Shown: piece by piece, positions 24,701-38,800 of the stretch | Layout: the number at the start of each line of letters is the position of its first letter | Position numbering within the stretch: the first letter of the stretch is position 1 | Made by a program: the position numbers and the translations under genes | The notes under the pieces: model-generated | What the model saw: the letters and a program-made list of their open reading frames with translations, nothing else | The model's database searches: none | Told to the model about the DNA's origin: nothing | Assembly (NCBI GenBank): GCA_008933995.1 | Contig: WARS01000071.1 | Span: forward strand, 5,858,652-5,922,651 | Direction of reading: 5' to 3' | From: Datnioides undecimradiatus | Taxonomy: Eukaryota; Chordata; Actinopteri; Lobotiformes; Datnioididae | DNA length: 64,000 bases

Positions 24701-27700
24701 AAATGTACCCGACCTAAAAACCGCGCTGAGATCGTGCAACGGAAAGAGCAAAAATGTATGTTCAATAATTTAAATAAGCGTGTGTGGCGACACTGATGCA
24801 CTCTGTATGCCAGCAACAGTTAAGCAGGAACATCTGTTGCGTTGAAAATTTAAAATCCTAGCACAACCTGTGAGACCAAACAAATGCTGAATGACCAGTT
24901 AGAATAAACATTTAAAAACAAATACCACAGCTGCAGTCCAGGAGCCAGATATTTAAGCTAAATGAGTGAAAAGTGAAAATGCCATTAAATTTTAAACAGC
25001 TATATGCAAAAATATTACTACCTTCAAAGATTTGCATGAGAGGATTATTGCAAAGAATATTTAACCACATTTATAATTTGAATTAGTAATAAAATTAAAG
25101 TTTTAAACTACAAATTTTATGTGAATTTAAGCCTTTCCTATTTTCCACACAGCAGTATGATAGGATTTACATCCCAGCATCCAGGAGAGGGCACTGTTAC
25201 TCTGCACTCTCAGGATCACACACTTTAAATCCACTAATAAATGCGCACACACGCACAGAACTAACTTTTTTTAAACAGACACACGCCACATAAAAACACC
25301 CACTTTCTTAACCAACTCTCTCTCATTGACCTTTCCAGTACAAACATTTCTAGAATACACAAACAGCTCATATTGAATTGTCCTGTGCAGCAGAAGTGGT
25401 CAGTGGAAATGAAAGCTATCTAATGTACCATTCCCTCTGCGAGTTGAAAGTAAAGGGATTAAAACTTGCCCTCTAGCTTTCTGGCATTTCTTTTCCCGCC
25501 CGGGGATTTAAAGTTGATTCTGTCTCTGCTGTGGCGAGTCATCTATTGATCACCTGGCACGAAGACAAAGTCCTTCTCAGTTGCAGAGAACCATCCATCA
25601 CGGAGCTGCCTGGGACACAGCAGAAAGGCAGCATGGCACTGAGGATCCATTATAACTGAAATAGATCTTTCTCTGCAAGATCAATGAGCAACATGTCCCT
25701 GTAGCTGTTCTCATCCAGAGTTGGATCATAATTATCTGAGGAAGATGGACTGCTATGATTCATTAAATCTTTAAATAAGTTTTTATTAAGTCCCTTATTA
25801 TTAAGTTATTTGTGACTGCTTAGAAAATTTTAAATGATGCCAAAAATGAGGCTGATTGATGGAAACAAAAAACATGCATAATGACTCTCTTGTCACTCAC
25901 TGATTATAGCCGGTCTCTCACCAATGAAGTGAAAAGAAGGGGAACAATATAGGGAACTGATAATTGCATTCAAACCTCAACAGAGTGGAACGTAAAGTGC
26001 GATGGAGCTCATTCGATTCGAGCATGTTGCAACAACACCTCTTTTCTTCTGCCGTGTCCGCCATAATATCCTGGCCCTCTAATGAGAAGCTATGAAAGGC
26101 CACAGTGTGTGCGTGAGGCTGCTCGTAGCGGCTCCCGGGGGCCTGAGGGGCACGTGACCTCACTGGGAGGAGGATGGTTCAGTTGGGCTTGCTCCATTCC
26201 TCCTACTCAGCCAGTCAACAACTTGCACTGTAACTTCTTCTCAACTGTGTTATTTTCGTCCGTCTGCTGGAGGAATCAAGTCTCAGAGTGTGTACAAATC
26301 CACAGAGGATGTGAAACTGATGTCAATTCTGCATAAACTGAACAAGAATTACGAAACAGGGCTGCATTACAAAGCAAATGTAATATTAAATGTCCTTTCA
26401 GTTCCTTTGAAGTGACAATGAAGTGAAGTGAGGCAGGAATAGACCTGCTTCTGTTCAGTGTGACTTGACAGGCAATTCAAACCATCCAAAACTAACAAAT
26501 ACCTACAGCTTTAAATAATTACATCTGCCGTGGCTTCGCTCATGCACTCTTACGCTCAGTCAGCTAGTGAATTTTGAAAAGTGTAATGAAAATGAAATGC
26601 TCACGCAGATAAGGCTCAGCTTATTTCCTCCTGCTTCAAAGCACAATTGCCCTTTGAATATTTGCTCCCTTCAAATATTTGCGTGGCACCCCTTTCCTCT
26701 GCAAACTCACCCTCTCCAAATACCCCGGTGTATGTGTACTCCTTGTTCGGTCAAGTATCTGGAAAATATTTACAATATATACACCGGCCATAGGCGGTGT
26801 GTTCATGACGATACAGTATAAATATTGTGGAATGATTAACCTCGCTCTTTAAGGGGCACTAGCTTAGCTCCAACCTTTGGAAGAGGTCCTCTCCAACCAG
26901 AAAACTACTTCATTTAAATCATCTGAAGCAACATTATGCAAGAATTTATATTTTGCTGCACCACAGCAGTTTTAAACCTTGTGTTTACAGCCACTCCTAC
27001 CACTGAGCTGGATCATATTTTATCAGGAAGATATTTTCTGGTTTTCCCTGACGGATTTCCCTCATGGAGAGACAGCATTGCTTATTGCTAAAGTAACCGC
27101 TCAATTAGCCATGCAGCTAGCTGTCCTATTAGCTCCCTGCCAGCGTCCCTGGGGTCCGCCCCTCACCTCCTCCCAGCACTGCAAAGCTCCTGTTCAAACA
27201 CCAACACTGTTCCCAACTCAACCTAGTTCTTGTCTCATTTCTGGTTTTTCTACTGCAGCTGTCATATTTTTGGGGAAAACAAAAACCCCCAACTGAAATC
27301 TAACCCTAGCTAGCCTCTTCTTCGTTGTGGACCCACAGTTGTCGATGTGTGACTTATCGCTGTAATGTTTTGCACCCCTTTCCTGGATGATCATTTCCGA
27401 CATTGTGCAAAAAGAGGCTTTTATGATCACCTTTAAAACAATGGATGTTATTTTAAATAGCAGTTTGTGACTGGATGAACATACAGAGTTCAGTCAGCGA
27501 CACCAACGCCAAGGAATTACCCATTCATAGCAAATGTTATACACCTAGACTTGACAGAAAAGGCTCTGCTGTTTAATAGAGCTCTTAAATAAATGTGAGC
27601 AGCTAAGATTCTCCTGAGAGAGCTAATCCCCCAAAACAAAATTACTGCTCCCTGCTTAGTAAGTATTAGCAAGGAGTGCAATCAGACCCCGAAAACAAGA

Positions 27701-27752
27701 GACCTGCTGCAATCTGCCACCCTGAATCAATGTGACAAGCATGCACAATCCA

Positions 27753-27784
27753 TTCATTTTAAAAGAATCGTCTTTTAAAATGAA
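27753..27784. repeat. Perfect 14-bp inverted repeat with 4-base loop
   Basis: TTCATTTTAAAAGA pairs with TCTTTTAAAATGAA around ATCG. The arms are AT-rich, so a hairpin would be only moderately stable. No flanking element identifies it as a transposon end. Confidence 0.85.
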
Positions 27785-30234
27785 AGACGTGTTCTTAAAA
27801 TGCTAGCAATGCGTTGTCTTTAAGATGAAGCTTAGACAACATCCTCGATAACTTCAAATGAACAGCAATGTGCTAATTTAAAGACTATAGTCTAATTGAA
27901 ATGTGCCTAACCCATGTGAAGCAAGTAGCTTAATGTTAAATGGTGACTTAAAATTGTGCTTAATGGGTCACTGCTACTGGTCGTGCTCCAATGATAAAAG
28001 CCATCACCACGCAATCATTGTCAAGCACAGCACTTTAGATGATCCAGAACAGCCAGTACAGGTATAACCTAAGTGCCAGACAAAAATAAATAAATAAATG
28101 GTGCGCTTCATATTAATAATATTTTATCATCTATTTTAAATATCAAGCAGCTCCATTTTTAGTAACCAAGATTATTGTAATGTCATGTTTACTTGCCTCA
28201 GCTTTTAATCATGCAGGGCTCTGCTGCCAGGCTGCTCACCAAAATAAAAGCACTAATTATGATAGAAAATGGTGTCTTATATGAAGGACGTACACACTCA
28301 TGGAAGCTGAGTGAGAAAATCCAATTTTAGGGCCTTTAAAGTTATAGCATCCTATCTTCAGTTGTCTCTTAAGTTGTCTGCTCCAGACTCCAGATGTCAA
28401 GTTAAAAAAAAAAAAGGGGATAATCACTCCTCTGCTGTTCAGCACAGCTCCAAAAAGCACTTTGCGCACCTCGCTTCAAAAGTGCTAAATAAATAACATT
28501 TTATTATTATTCCACGCCCTGCTTTGAAACCTGACCAAGGTTGGGAGAATACACCAAAAAAATCAAATATTAATGAGAATAAACATAGAGCATAAAAGCT
28601 GAATTGTTTTTCTGTTTTCTATTTGAATAATGCTTTTGTTGAGCCAGCCGGGCTATACTTTTCTCTGAACCTCATGTTGCTTTGTCGCAGTATTGATTTA
28701 TGGTGTTTGTCCAGCCTCAAACACATTAAAGCCCTATACATAGAAAATTAGATTTCTTTTTAAAAGCACTGAAATGATAGATTACGATGCACCTCTTTAA
28801 CAATGGCCTTTTGCACAAGTTGCATGTTTAATCAGCTTCTGCCTCTCTTTAGACGGGCACAATGTTCATTTATTCCACAGGAGCAAATTTCCTGCCCGGT
28901 GAAAGTGGAGCTGATGATGACTGAATGATCTTTGCCTCTGCTCCAGACGCTCCTCATACACAGCGTAACAACTCTGCCCCAACAACTGCCCTGCTGCTAC
29001 TGCTGCAACCCTCTACACACAGGAAATAAATATTTGAGTGCACTGGACGCTAGCTACCCAGATTCAAGGGGGAGGAGCAGTGTCGGAGAGCAGTGAATTA
29101 CATGCAATTTAATTACATTTTGTATATATATCTCCAAATGTCATGTGATACAGCTAACTTACTTTTATTTGCCATTTTTGTGCAGGTGAGGCTACATCTA
29201 AAGGGAAAATTTGATATATTAAGTGTCAGTTAGTCTTGTCTAGGTGTAATTTAGCTATTTATAACAAATATTCACAAAGCTTTTCTCATGCTATTGTATA
29301 ACTTATTTGGCTAAATGAGTAATCCTGCTTGTTGCAATACCCACACATGTACTCCAGTTAATGGAAAGTTGACTGATAGAAAACAACAAAGCTGACATTC
29401 TGATGAATCACGAGATATTTTATTTCTTTTAGCAATCAAATCAATTCAGTGGCATTTTTCAGGCACGTGGCGTTTTGTTTTAGATTTTGTCATCATTTTA
29501 TCTCACATGCACTTTGCCATTTGATCATTTTTCTTAAAAAGATTGTTGCCTAATGTTGCTGCTAGCCGGCAAATCGCCAAAATAGCCTCAGTAGATATCA
29601 AATATCTGTTTAAATCTGTAGCAACGATTGTGTTTATCAGCGCTGGTTTATTTTATGATTCTGATTCATATCAGCTGTAAAGGGCCACAAACAATATGTC
29701 GTACAGTCTACGGTTTGACTCTCGAGGACAGAGGTGTACTTTTCTGTAAAAGTTCTCAAACTCTAGGATGTTTTGTTTTAGTCTGGGTTGTCGTTTTGTT
29801 GTTTTTGTAGTATCAGTATTGTCTGTTTGTCTGACGGCATGGATAACAGGCAGGGAACTCCGTTTCTTTTGTCCTCTTGAGAGCCTTCCTGCCCGTCCAC
29901 TTCCTTCAAGACAAAAGAGGAGCCAGAGCAGTTCGGACGACTGGGTCTTGTCCGTGAGGTGATGTGATTAAAGGCCTCCGTCTGGGCTGCTCCCATTCAA
30001 ATGCCTCTCACACGCCACAGCTGTTTTAGTTAATTGAATTGTCAGGAAAGCAGACAGGACGTAAGGTAGCACCAAGACTGCTGCACTGAATCAATAGAGT
30101 GGCACTTAGACAAAGGTGGGCAGCGGCTGTGCCAGGGATGAATAGCTGACTGCTTGATGGGATCAAGTCACAGGTTTTGATTGTTTCAGCTAATTTAAAA
30201 TAACTGAGCTGATAGTTCTCCTCTAACGCTGGGT

Positions 30235-30665
30235 GAGATAAACAGCTTTGGCTTAACTGCTAACATCAGCAAGCTGACAATGCTACTGGTAACTGGTAAT
30301 ACACTATCTTGCTAACAGTTAGCACAAAACAAAGAACATCATGGGCTGGACTGTAAATCGTGTCCCGTTGATAGTTGAGATGTCTCCAGAGTTATTATAT
30401 TTCACCCTCAGGGAAACATTAACATCTGTACCAGCTGTGATGCAACGGTTTTGAGACGTTTCACTCACTACCACAAACTTCATGGTGTCACTGGAGGAAA
30501 AGTCACCAAGTCAGTATGTTTCATCCTCAGGGAACCATGATTATCTGCACACAGCTTCGTGGCAATCCACTAAGTAGTTTCTCATATTTATCAGTCTGCA
30601 GACCAAACTGGCTGACAGGCAGACAGTGGCATCGCCATAGAGCAGAGCCCCTAGCATGGCTAAAA
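30235..30665 (-). repeat. Dispersed teleost repeat, copy 1 (opposite orientation to copies 2-4)
   Basis: Contains GCTAACATCAGCAAGCTGACAATGCT, shown here only as its halves GCTAACATCAGC and TGACAATGCT. It goes on to TTTCATCCTCAGGGAACCATG, CGTGGCAATCCACTAAGTAG and CCTAGCATGGCTAA. In the same order these match an abundant dispersed repeat I recall from many fish genomes (TTTCATGGCAATCCATCCAATAG-like core, GCTAGCATGGCTAAA end), read on the opposite strand from copies at 36263, 39165 and 46076. The core appears twice inside (30400 and 30515), as in the remembered consensus. The class is unknown to me. Confidence 0.6.
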
Positions 30666-31648
30666 GACAAATTTTCAAGAATGTAAATTAAATCATTTAT
30701 TGTTGCAGCGAGTGAAGCCAAAGATCTGTCTGGTCAGATGAATTACCACATGGCCAAGAGACAAAGTGAAGGCCATTACAACAACAACAAAGTCAGCCAA
30801 GGACTGCGATGGTGAAACGTTTCTAGAAAATTGCAGTCTCAGAGGAAGAAGGTTGATACAATTGAAGAGAGATGATGTAATTGTCTATCAGCGTGATTGT
30901 ATTTGTTTGGTGGGCACATTGATTAATTAAGTGCTTGTCTGCTCAGTTACTATGAGTCTTTTGCAGTTAGTGTGATGAAGACATCATTGGTCCTTGGGGA
31001 GATTAAGATCTTGGATTGGAGAGGTTTTATTTATTCATGATTTAGGATAAAATCAACTGCTGTCAACTAAAAACTTTGTTTTCCCCCCCATCTGACACAG
31101 CTGACTCTGCCCTGCCTAGCACTGACCATGAAAACAGGTTTCATCCAACATAGTGCAAATGCTTTGGAAGTGACTCTCTATCAGATAACTGGCCGATGCT
31201 CCAGACTGCAATCCTTCTTTATTCAATGATCCATGGCAGCATTAATGCATTGTTGTCACGGCTGCCACTTTATCAGACTCAACGGCCTGCTGAAGGAGAG
31301 TCTCTGTGTTCAGACATTTACTCAGTTTAATCAATGTGGCTAATAGTAATGCAGGATAACCCTGCGCTACATTAACTCTCCTTTTGTGTGCATACCAGAG
31401 GTGATAGGCTTACAAAAGAAAGAATTAGGAGGGAGATGAATGCACAGATTCCGAACTTGTTTAGAGGTCATCACCGGCAGCATGCAGGAGTGGAGCTGCG
31501 AACATGGGGCAAGGCCCTGTGATTAGGACAATTGTGAAGAATGATCTGAACTGTTTGTCTCATCTGCAGCTTGTTTGACCAGCTGTCTTCCAGTGACACA
31601 GAGAGGGAGAGCTAGTGTTGCAAGACTTGTTCTAAGCAAACTCTCACA

Positions 31649-31699
31649 ATGCCGGCAGCTCCTCTGCCTTTGCCTGAAGCCATTTATTACGATGATCAG
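31649..31699 (+). CDS. Candidate upstream alternative first exon of rap1gap (17 codons)
   Basis: An ATG with A at -3 opens MPAAPLPLPEAIYYDDQ and ends at CAG/GTAACC in phase 0. That phase cannot join rap1gap exon 2 or 3, but would fit the GoLoco exon at 56277, whose acceptor is phase 0. It lies about 450 bases before the main first exon. Only the open frame, the start context and the donor support it; it may equally be chance. Confidence 0.25.
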
Positions 31700-31869
31700 G
31701 TAACCAATAATTTATTTTTGTGTCTTGAGTCAGCGCTGTGTGGTTTTAGGGATCGTGTATTTCAAACATAAAAACACCCTGCCACTGTGCTGTCTGCGAT
31801 CCTGATGTATGAGGGAGAGGATGTTGCCTGTACGTGAGAAAGGCTGCCACTTCACTCCTGGTTCCCTGG

Positions 31870-32151
31870 GAGACTGGCATGGTCAGCAGCCCTCCCTCCT
31901 AGCCCCCTCCCCCTTCCTCCCTCATCCTCTCGCCGCTGCTCCCCCTGTTTGTGAAGGAGGCGTGTGAGCAAGGAAGAGGCAGGGCACGTTAGCCGAGGCT
32001 GCGGGAGTGGAACTCAGACGGCAGGCAGAGCATACAAAACACACACATTCTCACACACACGCACACACACATGCTCAGTCAGCGTAAGTGACACAAGTGC
32101 TGGCTCCATTCAGCACTGAGTTGAGTGACTCACTCCTATCCATTAGCCAGC
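31870..32151 (+). promoter_or_regulatory. Probable main rap1gap promoter and 5' UTR
   Basis: A pyrimidine-rich stretch with CCCCTCCCCC-type Sp1-like motifs (31900-31950) is followed by GC-rich sequence with CpGs and then a CA-rich leader just before the ATG at 32152. No TATA box is seen. The position directly upstream of the conserved first coding exon supports promoter function; the exact start is unknown. Confidence 0.45.
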
Positions 32152-35100
32152 ATGCCGCAGAGAAAGAGGAGTTTCACTTTTGGAGCCTACGGAGGGTAAG
32201 AATGAATATCCTAATAATTTGCACAACAACTACAACCTCTTTGCAGCACACAGTTCTCATTTGTCTGATTGTTGGTGTGTGTGTGTGTGTGTGCTGGTGT
32301 CTGTTTCTGTCTCCCCGTTTGATGACTGTGCAGATTCTGCCTCTGTGTGTTTACGCCTGCATGTTTGTGTCATTTTGCGCTGGGATGCCATCATATTCGC
32401 GAGAACGGCTTTTGTTTTTATTGTCTCTGAACCTGACAACGCCGCTGTTGCTGCTTGAATGGTGGATCTTTAAAGACCGCTTTTCTGTATAGCACTGGCG
32501 AGGGTGTCAGATGCAGGAGCACACACGGGATGAGGTGACAAGATTCACAGAGAGAAAAGTACAGTATATACTACATACGTAGGCTTAATGGGATAAAAAC
32601 AGAAATGTCGGTGCTGTGTTTATGCTGTCAGTAGGCTCTCATGCCCCCTGCGTGTTTTTATGTGGCCCACTTCAGACTTTACAGGATGCCGAGCAGCAGA
32701 CGCGCAGTCAGCAAAGAGCTTTTCAGTGGTGAAAAGGTGAACAGGTGCCCCAGTGCAACAGCACGCCTGTCTGCCTTTACCCAAATACAAGTGTGCGTGC
32801 ATCTATATTGTTGTGAAATATACTAGTGGAGACAGTCGTCATAGGGCAGTGTGGTGTCAATTTGCTGTCATCTTGTGTGTGTGTGTGTGTGTGTGTTAAC
32901 CAGGAGGAGCCAAACAGCAAATACACGTGCATTATGAGAACACATGGTGGGAATTGGATGCAGAAGTTGTAAAACTTTGGTTACGCTGGTTTCCGAATAA
33001 CTGCCCTGTGACGTTTCATTGAAAAAATAGATAATTTGGTACTAGTGAGATGAAAAACAGAGAACCAAAAAGTCATGGGCGACAAGTTGTGATTCACTTT
33101 TAATTCAGCTCTTATCCTCATCCCGATCACTTTCGCTGACTGTTTTGTGGATGTCTTCCAGCATGTTGTGTTGGGCTTTAGCTTTGTTCGCAATTTATCT
33201 AGCAGTCCCTTTGTTTGGTCTTGTCTTGTAAAACTGAAAGCTGTTCCTCATCCAAGTTAGTTTTCAAGTGTGTAATGGGATCATTGTAAAGCCCTCCACC
33301 ATGTGGCGCACCGTCCGTCGGTTACCAGTGGCCAGTTTCCTCTGTCAGTCTTCAGGGGGCGGTCACGAGCCCCTGACAGCTTGGTACGCCGCAATGAGGC
33401 GAAGAAAACGTCCCGCTAAAAAACAAAGCATCACAAAGCTGACAAATTATATAAATTACAATTAGGGAACCATAAAATAAATTCTGGTTGAGCAGCTCTA
33501 ACAAATAAAAAACAATGGGCCAATGGACCACCGTGGCTGTATTGATCATCCATTGTTTATTTCATCCATGTCGTGCAACAGTCGAGCGGCTGAGGACTCG
33601 GGAGGGAAGCAGATCGTCTTTCTTTATAAACCAAAACTACTGCTTTCATGTTTTCTGTTTTCTCACTTGGCATTTCAATAGGTCAGTCCGATTGCTCACA
33701 TCAGCAGGTGATCTGTAATAAACTCTGCCCCCTGCATCCCATTGGCATTCAACGAGGGGAACGCGGACCCTCCGTTCTCTGCAGTCCGGTCTTTCTTTAG
33801 CGCAGCTTGCTCTGTAATTTTGGCATCAAATATTAATGGAGCTGCCACTTAATTTGAGTTCTTATGTATTCAGGGTTTGTTTTCACTCTGGGCAGGTTAT
33901 GGCCCTTTCTTTCATGTCATTAAATGCTTTTTACTGGATACTGTAATTTCACAGCAGAAATGCTCCCAAGTGTGACCGTGATGTTGCAACTCTGAGCTTT
34001 CATATCCTTTTATAAGTATTCCTTCTACTTCACAGACTTGTCTACTGGTCTTTCAAGTTTGCTGTCTAACACATGAGGCACACTGTAGCTGCTACATGTA
34101 TTTCTGTTGCTCTGCAGTCAGCTGCGATAGAGTGGATGAGATGAGTAGAGTGAATGCTCTCAGAGTAACCTCAGTGGCATGACCTTCAGGCAACATGAAC
34201 AATAACATTGTGTGCTCCAGTGTCACACAGACTGATGGGAAGAATGCATATCAGTCGTGTTCAAAAACAAGCGAGTGGAAAGACCCACATTGTTTGGAAA
34301 TCTGAGCAGCCGTGAATTGTGGTTGGAATTCTCTGGTCAGCTGATTTAAAAATGTCATTTCTTCAAGTAAACAGGTCAACAGACTCTTTGTGGATAAGGT
34401 GTTTCCCAGGGTCCAGCTGACTGCTTTATTCACAACATCGTGTGAATATGTTCACGGTTATCACTGAATGAATGGAAGTGTTTGTGTAGTGCGTGGCCCC
34501 ACACAGAGTCTGCTGTGTCATTAATGAAATTATGGTTTTACTTTAATGAAACCCTTTGTTTTATTCTGATGCCTGAAACCAAAACAAAGAGGCTCCTGCT
34601 GTATCTCTGATTGATTTTTGATGATCTAGGAAGGTTTACTGCATTGAATATTGCAACAAGGACGACGCAGGGACACAACAAGAAGAGGGTCTTTTTGTTT
34701 GACTAAAAGCAAATGTTTGCATGACAAAAGATGATTAGACCGCAAGGCAGGGCTACTTGAGAACAGCAGGCCATACAAGTACCTTTCCAAGGGCAGGGGC
34801 AAAACAAACAGGAGATGCAGGGCAACCAGAGGGCTCTTCATTGCCTACTCAGTCAGTCCACCTTGCATATTTACTTTGACATTCACATTCACATTCATAT
34901 TCACACTGGCAAGCCGCACACGCAGACGGATGGGGCGCGAAGGCACTGGGCGAGGTGCAGTTAATTATCTAATGCTCACGAGGCTACTATTTGTTCACTC
35001 ACTCACTCTTGCTTTGAGAAGAATAACAACAGGGGGGGGTTTTATTATAGTCCTGCACTTTGTACGTCTCTCTGTGGCCCCATTCGTTCAGATTGGCCTG

Positions 35101-35816
35101 CACCAAACAGATGTGTAGCTGCGAAACAGCTTCCACTGCAACTTTATGCATCCTGACACCAAGTGATACCGTTCTGGTAATAAAGATGGTAATACAAGAT
35201 GGTAATTCATCAGGACATTGATAATATGACTCCCTACAGTAACAGAGAATCAGCAGATTGCCATACGCAGAGTCCTTACTGCGTTCCCACTGTGTGTTTA
35301 GTTTTGAAGCCGTGTTTATAAGTCGGCTACTTATCACCTGCTCTTCTTTGCCTGACAAGTTCACCCGTGGCCGCATCTTAACATCTGCCAAACATGTTAA
35401 TATCTTGATGTAGACCAGAGGTGATCAGACAACCAGCTAAACAGCGAGTCACCCGCCTAACTCTGTCACCAGCTCCCGTGGCAGCAATAAAAAAAAGTCC
35501 TCCAGTGGTTCACTGATGAAAACCTTTTCATGTGAGAAACAGTTTGCTTTAACTGTATATTAACACAGTAATGGACCTCATTACAGCTGTAATGGCACAG
35601 CAAAGGAGAGCAGACTGTAAAACAGAAATGTTTTACAGATAACAGTAACAACAGGAAACTACTACTTAAACCAATATGTATTTTTGACTGGGATCATCAT
35701 TAATATCAATATCTTGTAAAGACACCATCACAACATCAAAATGACACATGGGCATAATAAAATAACATCAAATTGATAGTAAAGTGATTAAATTAAATGG
35801 TCCGAATAACACACCA

Positions 35817-35848
<32 letters not shown>

Positions 35849-38800
35849 TTTCATATACACTGTATCCTACTGTACTGTAGCTAAATGAGGACATTCAACC
35901 ACTTTACGCTCATTTCTCTGTCAATAGGCTCATTCAGCCGAGATGCAGTAAACAGTCTAGCTCTGGTCATGTTCGCTATTGTCTGACAGTCTTTCTTATT
36001 ACCACCCTGGGCGTTGTATATAAAGATATTGTTCAACATTGCTGCTCACGGCCCCTTGTGTCTCCCTGTGTATCTATTTTTGACAGAATACAGTTTCTGT
36101 CCTGAAGCATGGTGAATGGCAAACTGCAGAGTCAGATACTAGAATGTGCGTTTACTGTATGTAGGTGTTAATATGAGAAAGGCCTCATTGAGAATAAACA
36201 GAATAGCCTCACATACTGTTTGCATCCAGGCATCCACCTTTTTTTCTTTTTTGCAAACAAATCGCAGTGTGTTGGTCAGCCCACCGCTTTGGTCCAGACT
36301 GAAATATCTCTATTTATAAATATAACTATTTGGTGGACTTCCATCAAGTTGTGTGCAGATATTCGTGCTCTCCAGAGGATGAATCCCTTTGACTTTGGGG
36401 ATCCATTAACTCCCAAACCAACTGCATTATGACCAAATACCTGCAAAACCATTCCCATATAGCTTCAACTGTACTTTCTGTTTAGTGCTAATAGTGCTAA
36501 TAAAGCACATGGTATCATGCCTACTGTGTGATGCTAGAATGGTGACTGTAGCAAACATTGTGCCTACAAAACATCCGCATGCTAACACTGTTATTGTGTA
36601 GATTCATGCTGATGTGCCTCATTAAAGACTCACAGAGGAACCCCAGTTGGTGTTTCAGTGACATTATGATACTGGGATTGTTTTCCAAGCTAACAGCTAT
36701 CGCAGCGTGTGTATGAAATCTAAGGTGCATTCTTTATTCGATGGATCACTGGCAGGCTATATGACCTTTTCACTTCCTGTTTTGCTTGCGGAATAGTGAG
36801 CCCGACACTGGATGCCGATAAAGGGCTTAAATCAGTGCGCTCTGTACCCATGCTGGGTGAACCGGGTGTAACACAGACCGTGACTCGACCAGAATGTACT
36901 GTAGCTGTAGGGGAGAGGAGTGATTTCACTGCAAGCTGGGCTGATTCGAATCATGTTCTCGGTGTTAGTTTCACCAAATCAGTTAATACAAATGGCTCTC
37001 ATTTAAAATGTGTGACATAATGTGCTGCATTGACCTTATACTTTGGTACTATGCCCCCTTTTAACCAATGAACACTAATGGCAGACAGTTTTCTTTTTGG
37101 TTTTTATTTTTTTTTTGTGGTTCTTACAGTCAAAATAATTCAGGATGAAAGCAAGCAGCTTGTACTGAACAGCTGGTGTGATCGCTCAGGTATAGCGCCA
37201 GGCCTTTTAAGATAACTTGATCAGAGATGGGCTCGTCTCCATCTGAATAATCCTAAATTTAGAGTGCTTCTTATATTTCCAATATAGAATAAGCACTGCT
37301 AGAACATGTTACTGCAGCAGATTGGCGGGCTGAACAACAAACTTGTTTGCTTTAAGCTGGATTTCCCCCGGACCTACTCCTCAGCCCTGTCTGGTGACCT
37401 ACTTGCCATGAGCAGAGCTGCTGACTTGATGTATGGCACAGAAGAGCATTTCTTAAAAGTTGAGCGTGGAAGAAATTAGGAAATTACAAGCTGTGCTTAA
37501 AGTCAGATTAAGTTGAATGAACTAGTTGTCACGGCTGCTGACATGGTGGCAGCCTAGGGATTCCAGGACCCGCCTTGAGCCGTCTTATCCCTCGCTGATG
37601 TTTGTTTCCATGGAAACCAGCTGGTGTTTGATACCTAGCTGGGAGCGGAGAAGAAGCATGAAAAACAATTTGCCAGTATTTTGCGACCCCCTCTTGAGCT
37701 GTAATTTGTTGCTGTCCTTAAATTTGCCGGTTCATCTCGTCTTTTTTTTTTTTTTCTTTCAACCAATAAAAAAAAAACAAAAAACGAGGCTGCACACTTT
37801 GTTTTCACTGCGTGATTTGAATGTGCAAATATGACTCATTGCCCACAAATGCATTAGCACAGGCAAATTTGTTATAGCCTACTTTTGTCCACTCCAACTG
37901 TTGTTCTCTCAGAGAGGGACAGACTATTCTTTGTGTTGCTGATAAGCCTCGGAGTTTATTCGTGTTTTCAGCTCTGCTGCTGCTTCTTTATCTGTGTGCT
38001 GACCTGCTCAGTCCAGGTATGCTCTGCTTTAGTAGTGGCATGTCTTCCTTTCATCTCTTAGGGCCGAGTTTAGTTTCTTTTTTATAGGAAAAATGGTCAT
38101 TGAATTATTGTTTCGTGTGTATTTAGTGGCTCGAGTGACCTACATAATAAATAAGTAGATAAATAATAATATTTTTACTGTTGTTCCACAGGCAGCCCTT
38201 GTTCAGGTTGAAGCAAGATAACAGATGAGTGAAATTTTTGTACGCAGGCACATGTTCTAGCAGCTTTGCGCAAGAAAAGACAAAGGCATGCTCGTGTCAT
38301 AATCTTAACAAATCTTGACAGATGTATCCCTTATCTGTCCCAGTATGCTGATAGAAAGCCTCGACTTGTGGGTGTCCCACCCTGTTTTGTAGCCATGGGT
38401 CCGTTTACTTCCCGTATTGGTTGTGGTGTTTCAGTTTGGAGCCTCTCGGTTCAATAATCCAGACACACCCTGGTTGATTTCATTTCATGAGTATTCCATG
38501 AAACCTGAGCACGGCCGAGCAGCACAGGATGAGGTTTAGAAAATGTTATTCTTAGTGATGCAGCACATATGAAAACAGCGTTCCCCTCCTCACACTCAGC
38601 TTCGCAAGAGCAGAGCCGACAGCCTGGAAGTATTTTGGCCCTCTCCCAAGGACCAGTATGCATTCCACTTTAGATGAGGCTCTGATTTACCTGCACACAC
38701 GTGTCTCTCAGTGTCGGAGAAATCAACATTGGTGGTAGATTCGAGATGGAACAGCGCCACAAAATCCATCTCAGAGACATTACATGTCACACGGGGACCT

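Larger units (their letters stand above)
18720..31600. other. Gene-free interval between nt5dc2 and rap1gap
   Basis: No exon with family similarity was found on either strand. The sequence is AT-rich, with T tracts, one clear inverted repeat (27753), one dispersed repeat (about 30235-30665), and several stretches rich in TAAT-type motifs that may be regulatory. The longest chance frame is a minus-strand 200-residue one at 24149-24751, with no recognisable domain. Confidence 0.6.

Noticed and set aside
24149-24751. Longest stand-alone frame in the gene-free interval (200 residues, minus strand)
   Set aside because: No recognisable domain, no coding-like codon bias, Cys-rich random-looking sequence and no splice or promoter context; likely chance.
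33301-33465. Arg-rich frame [13 protein letters not shown] in rap1gap intron 1
   Set aside because: Short, with an AT-rich end, no splice context and no recognised family.
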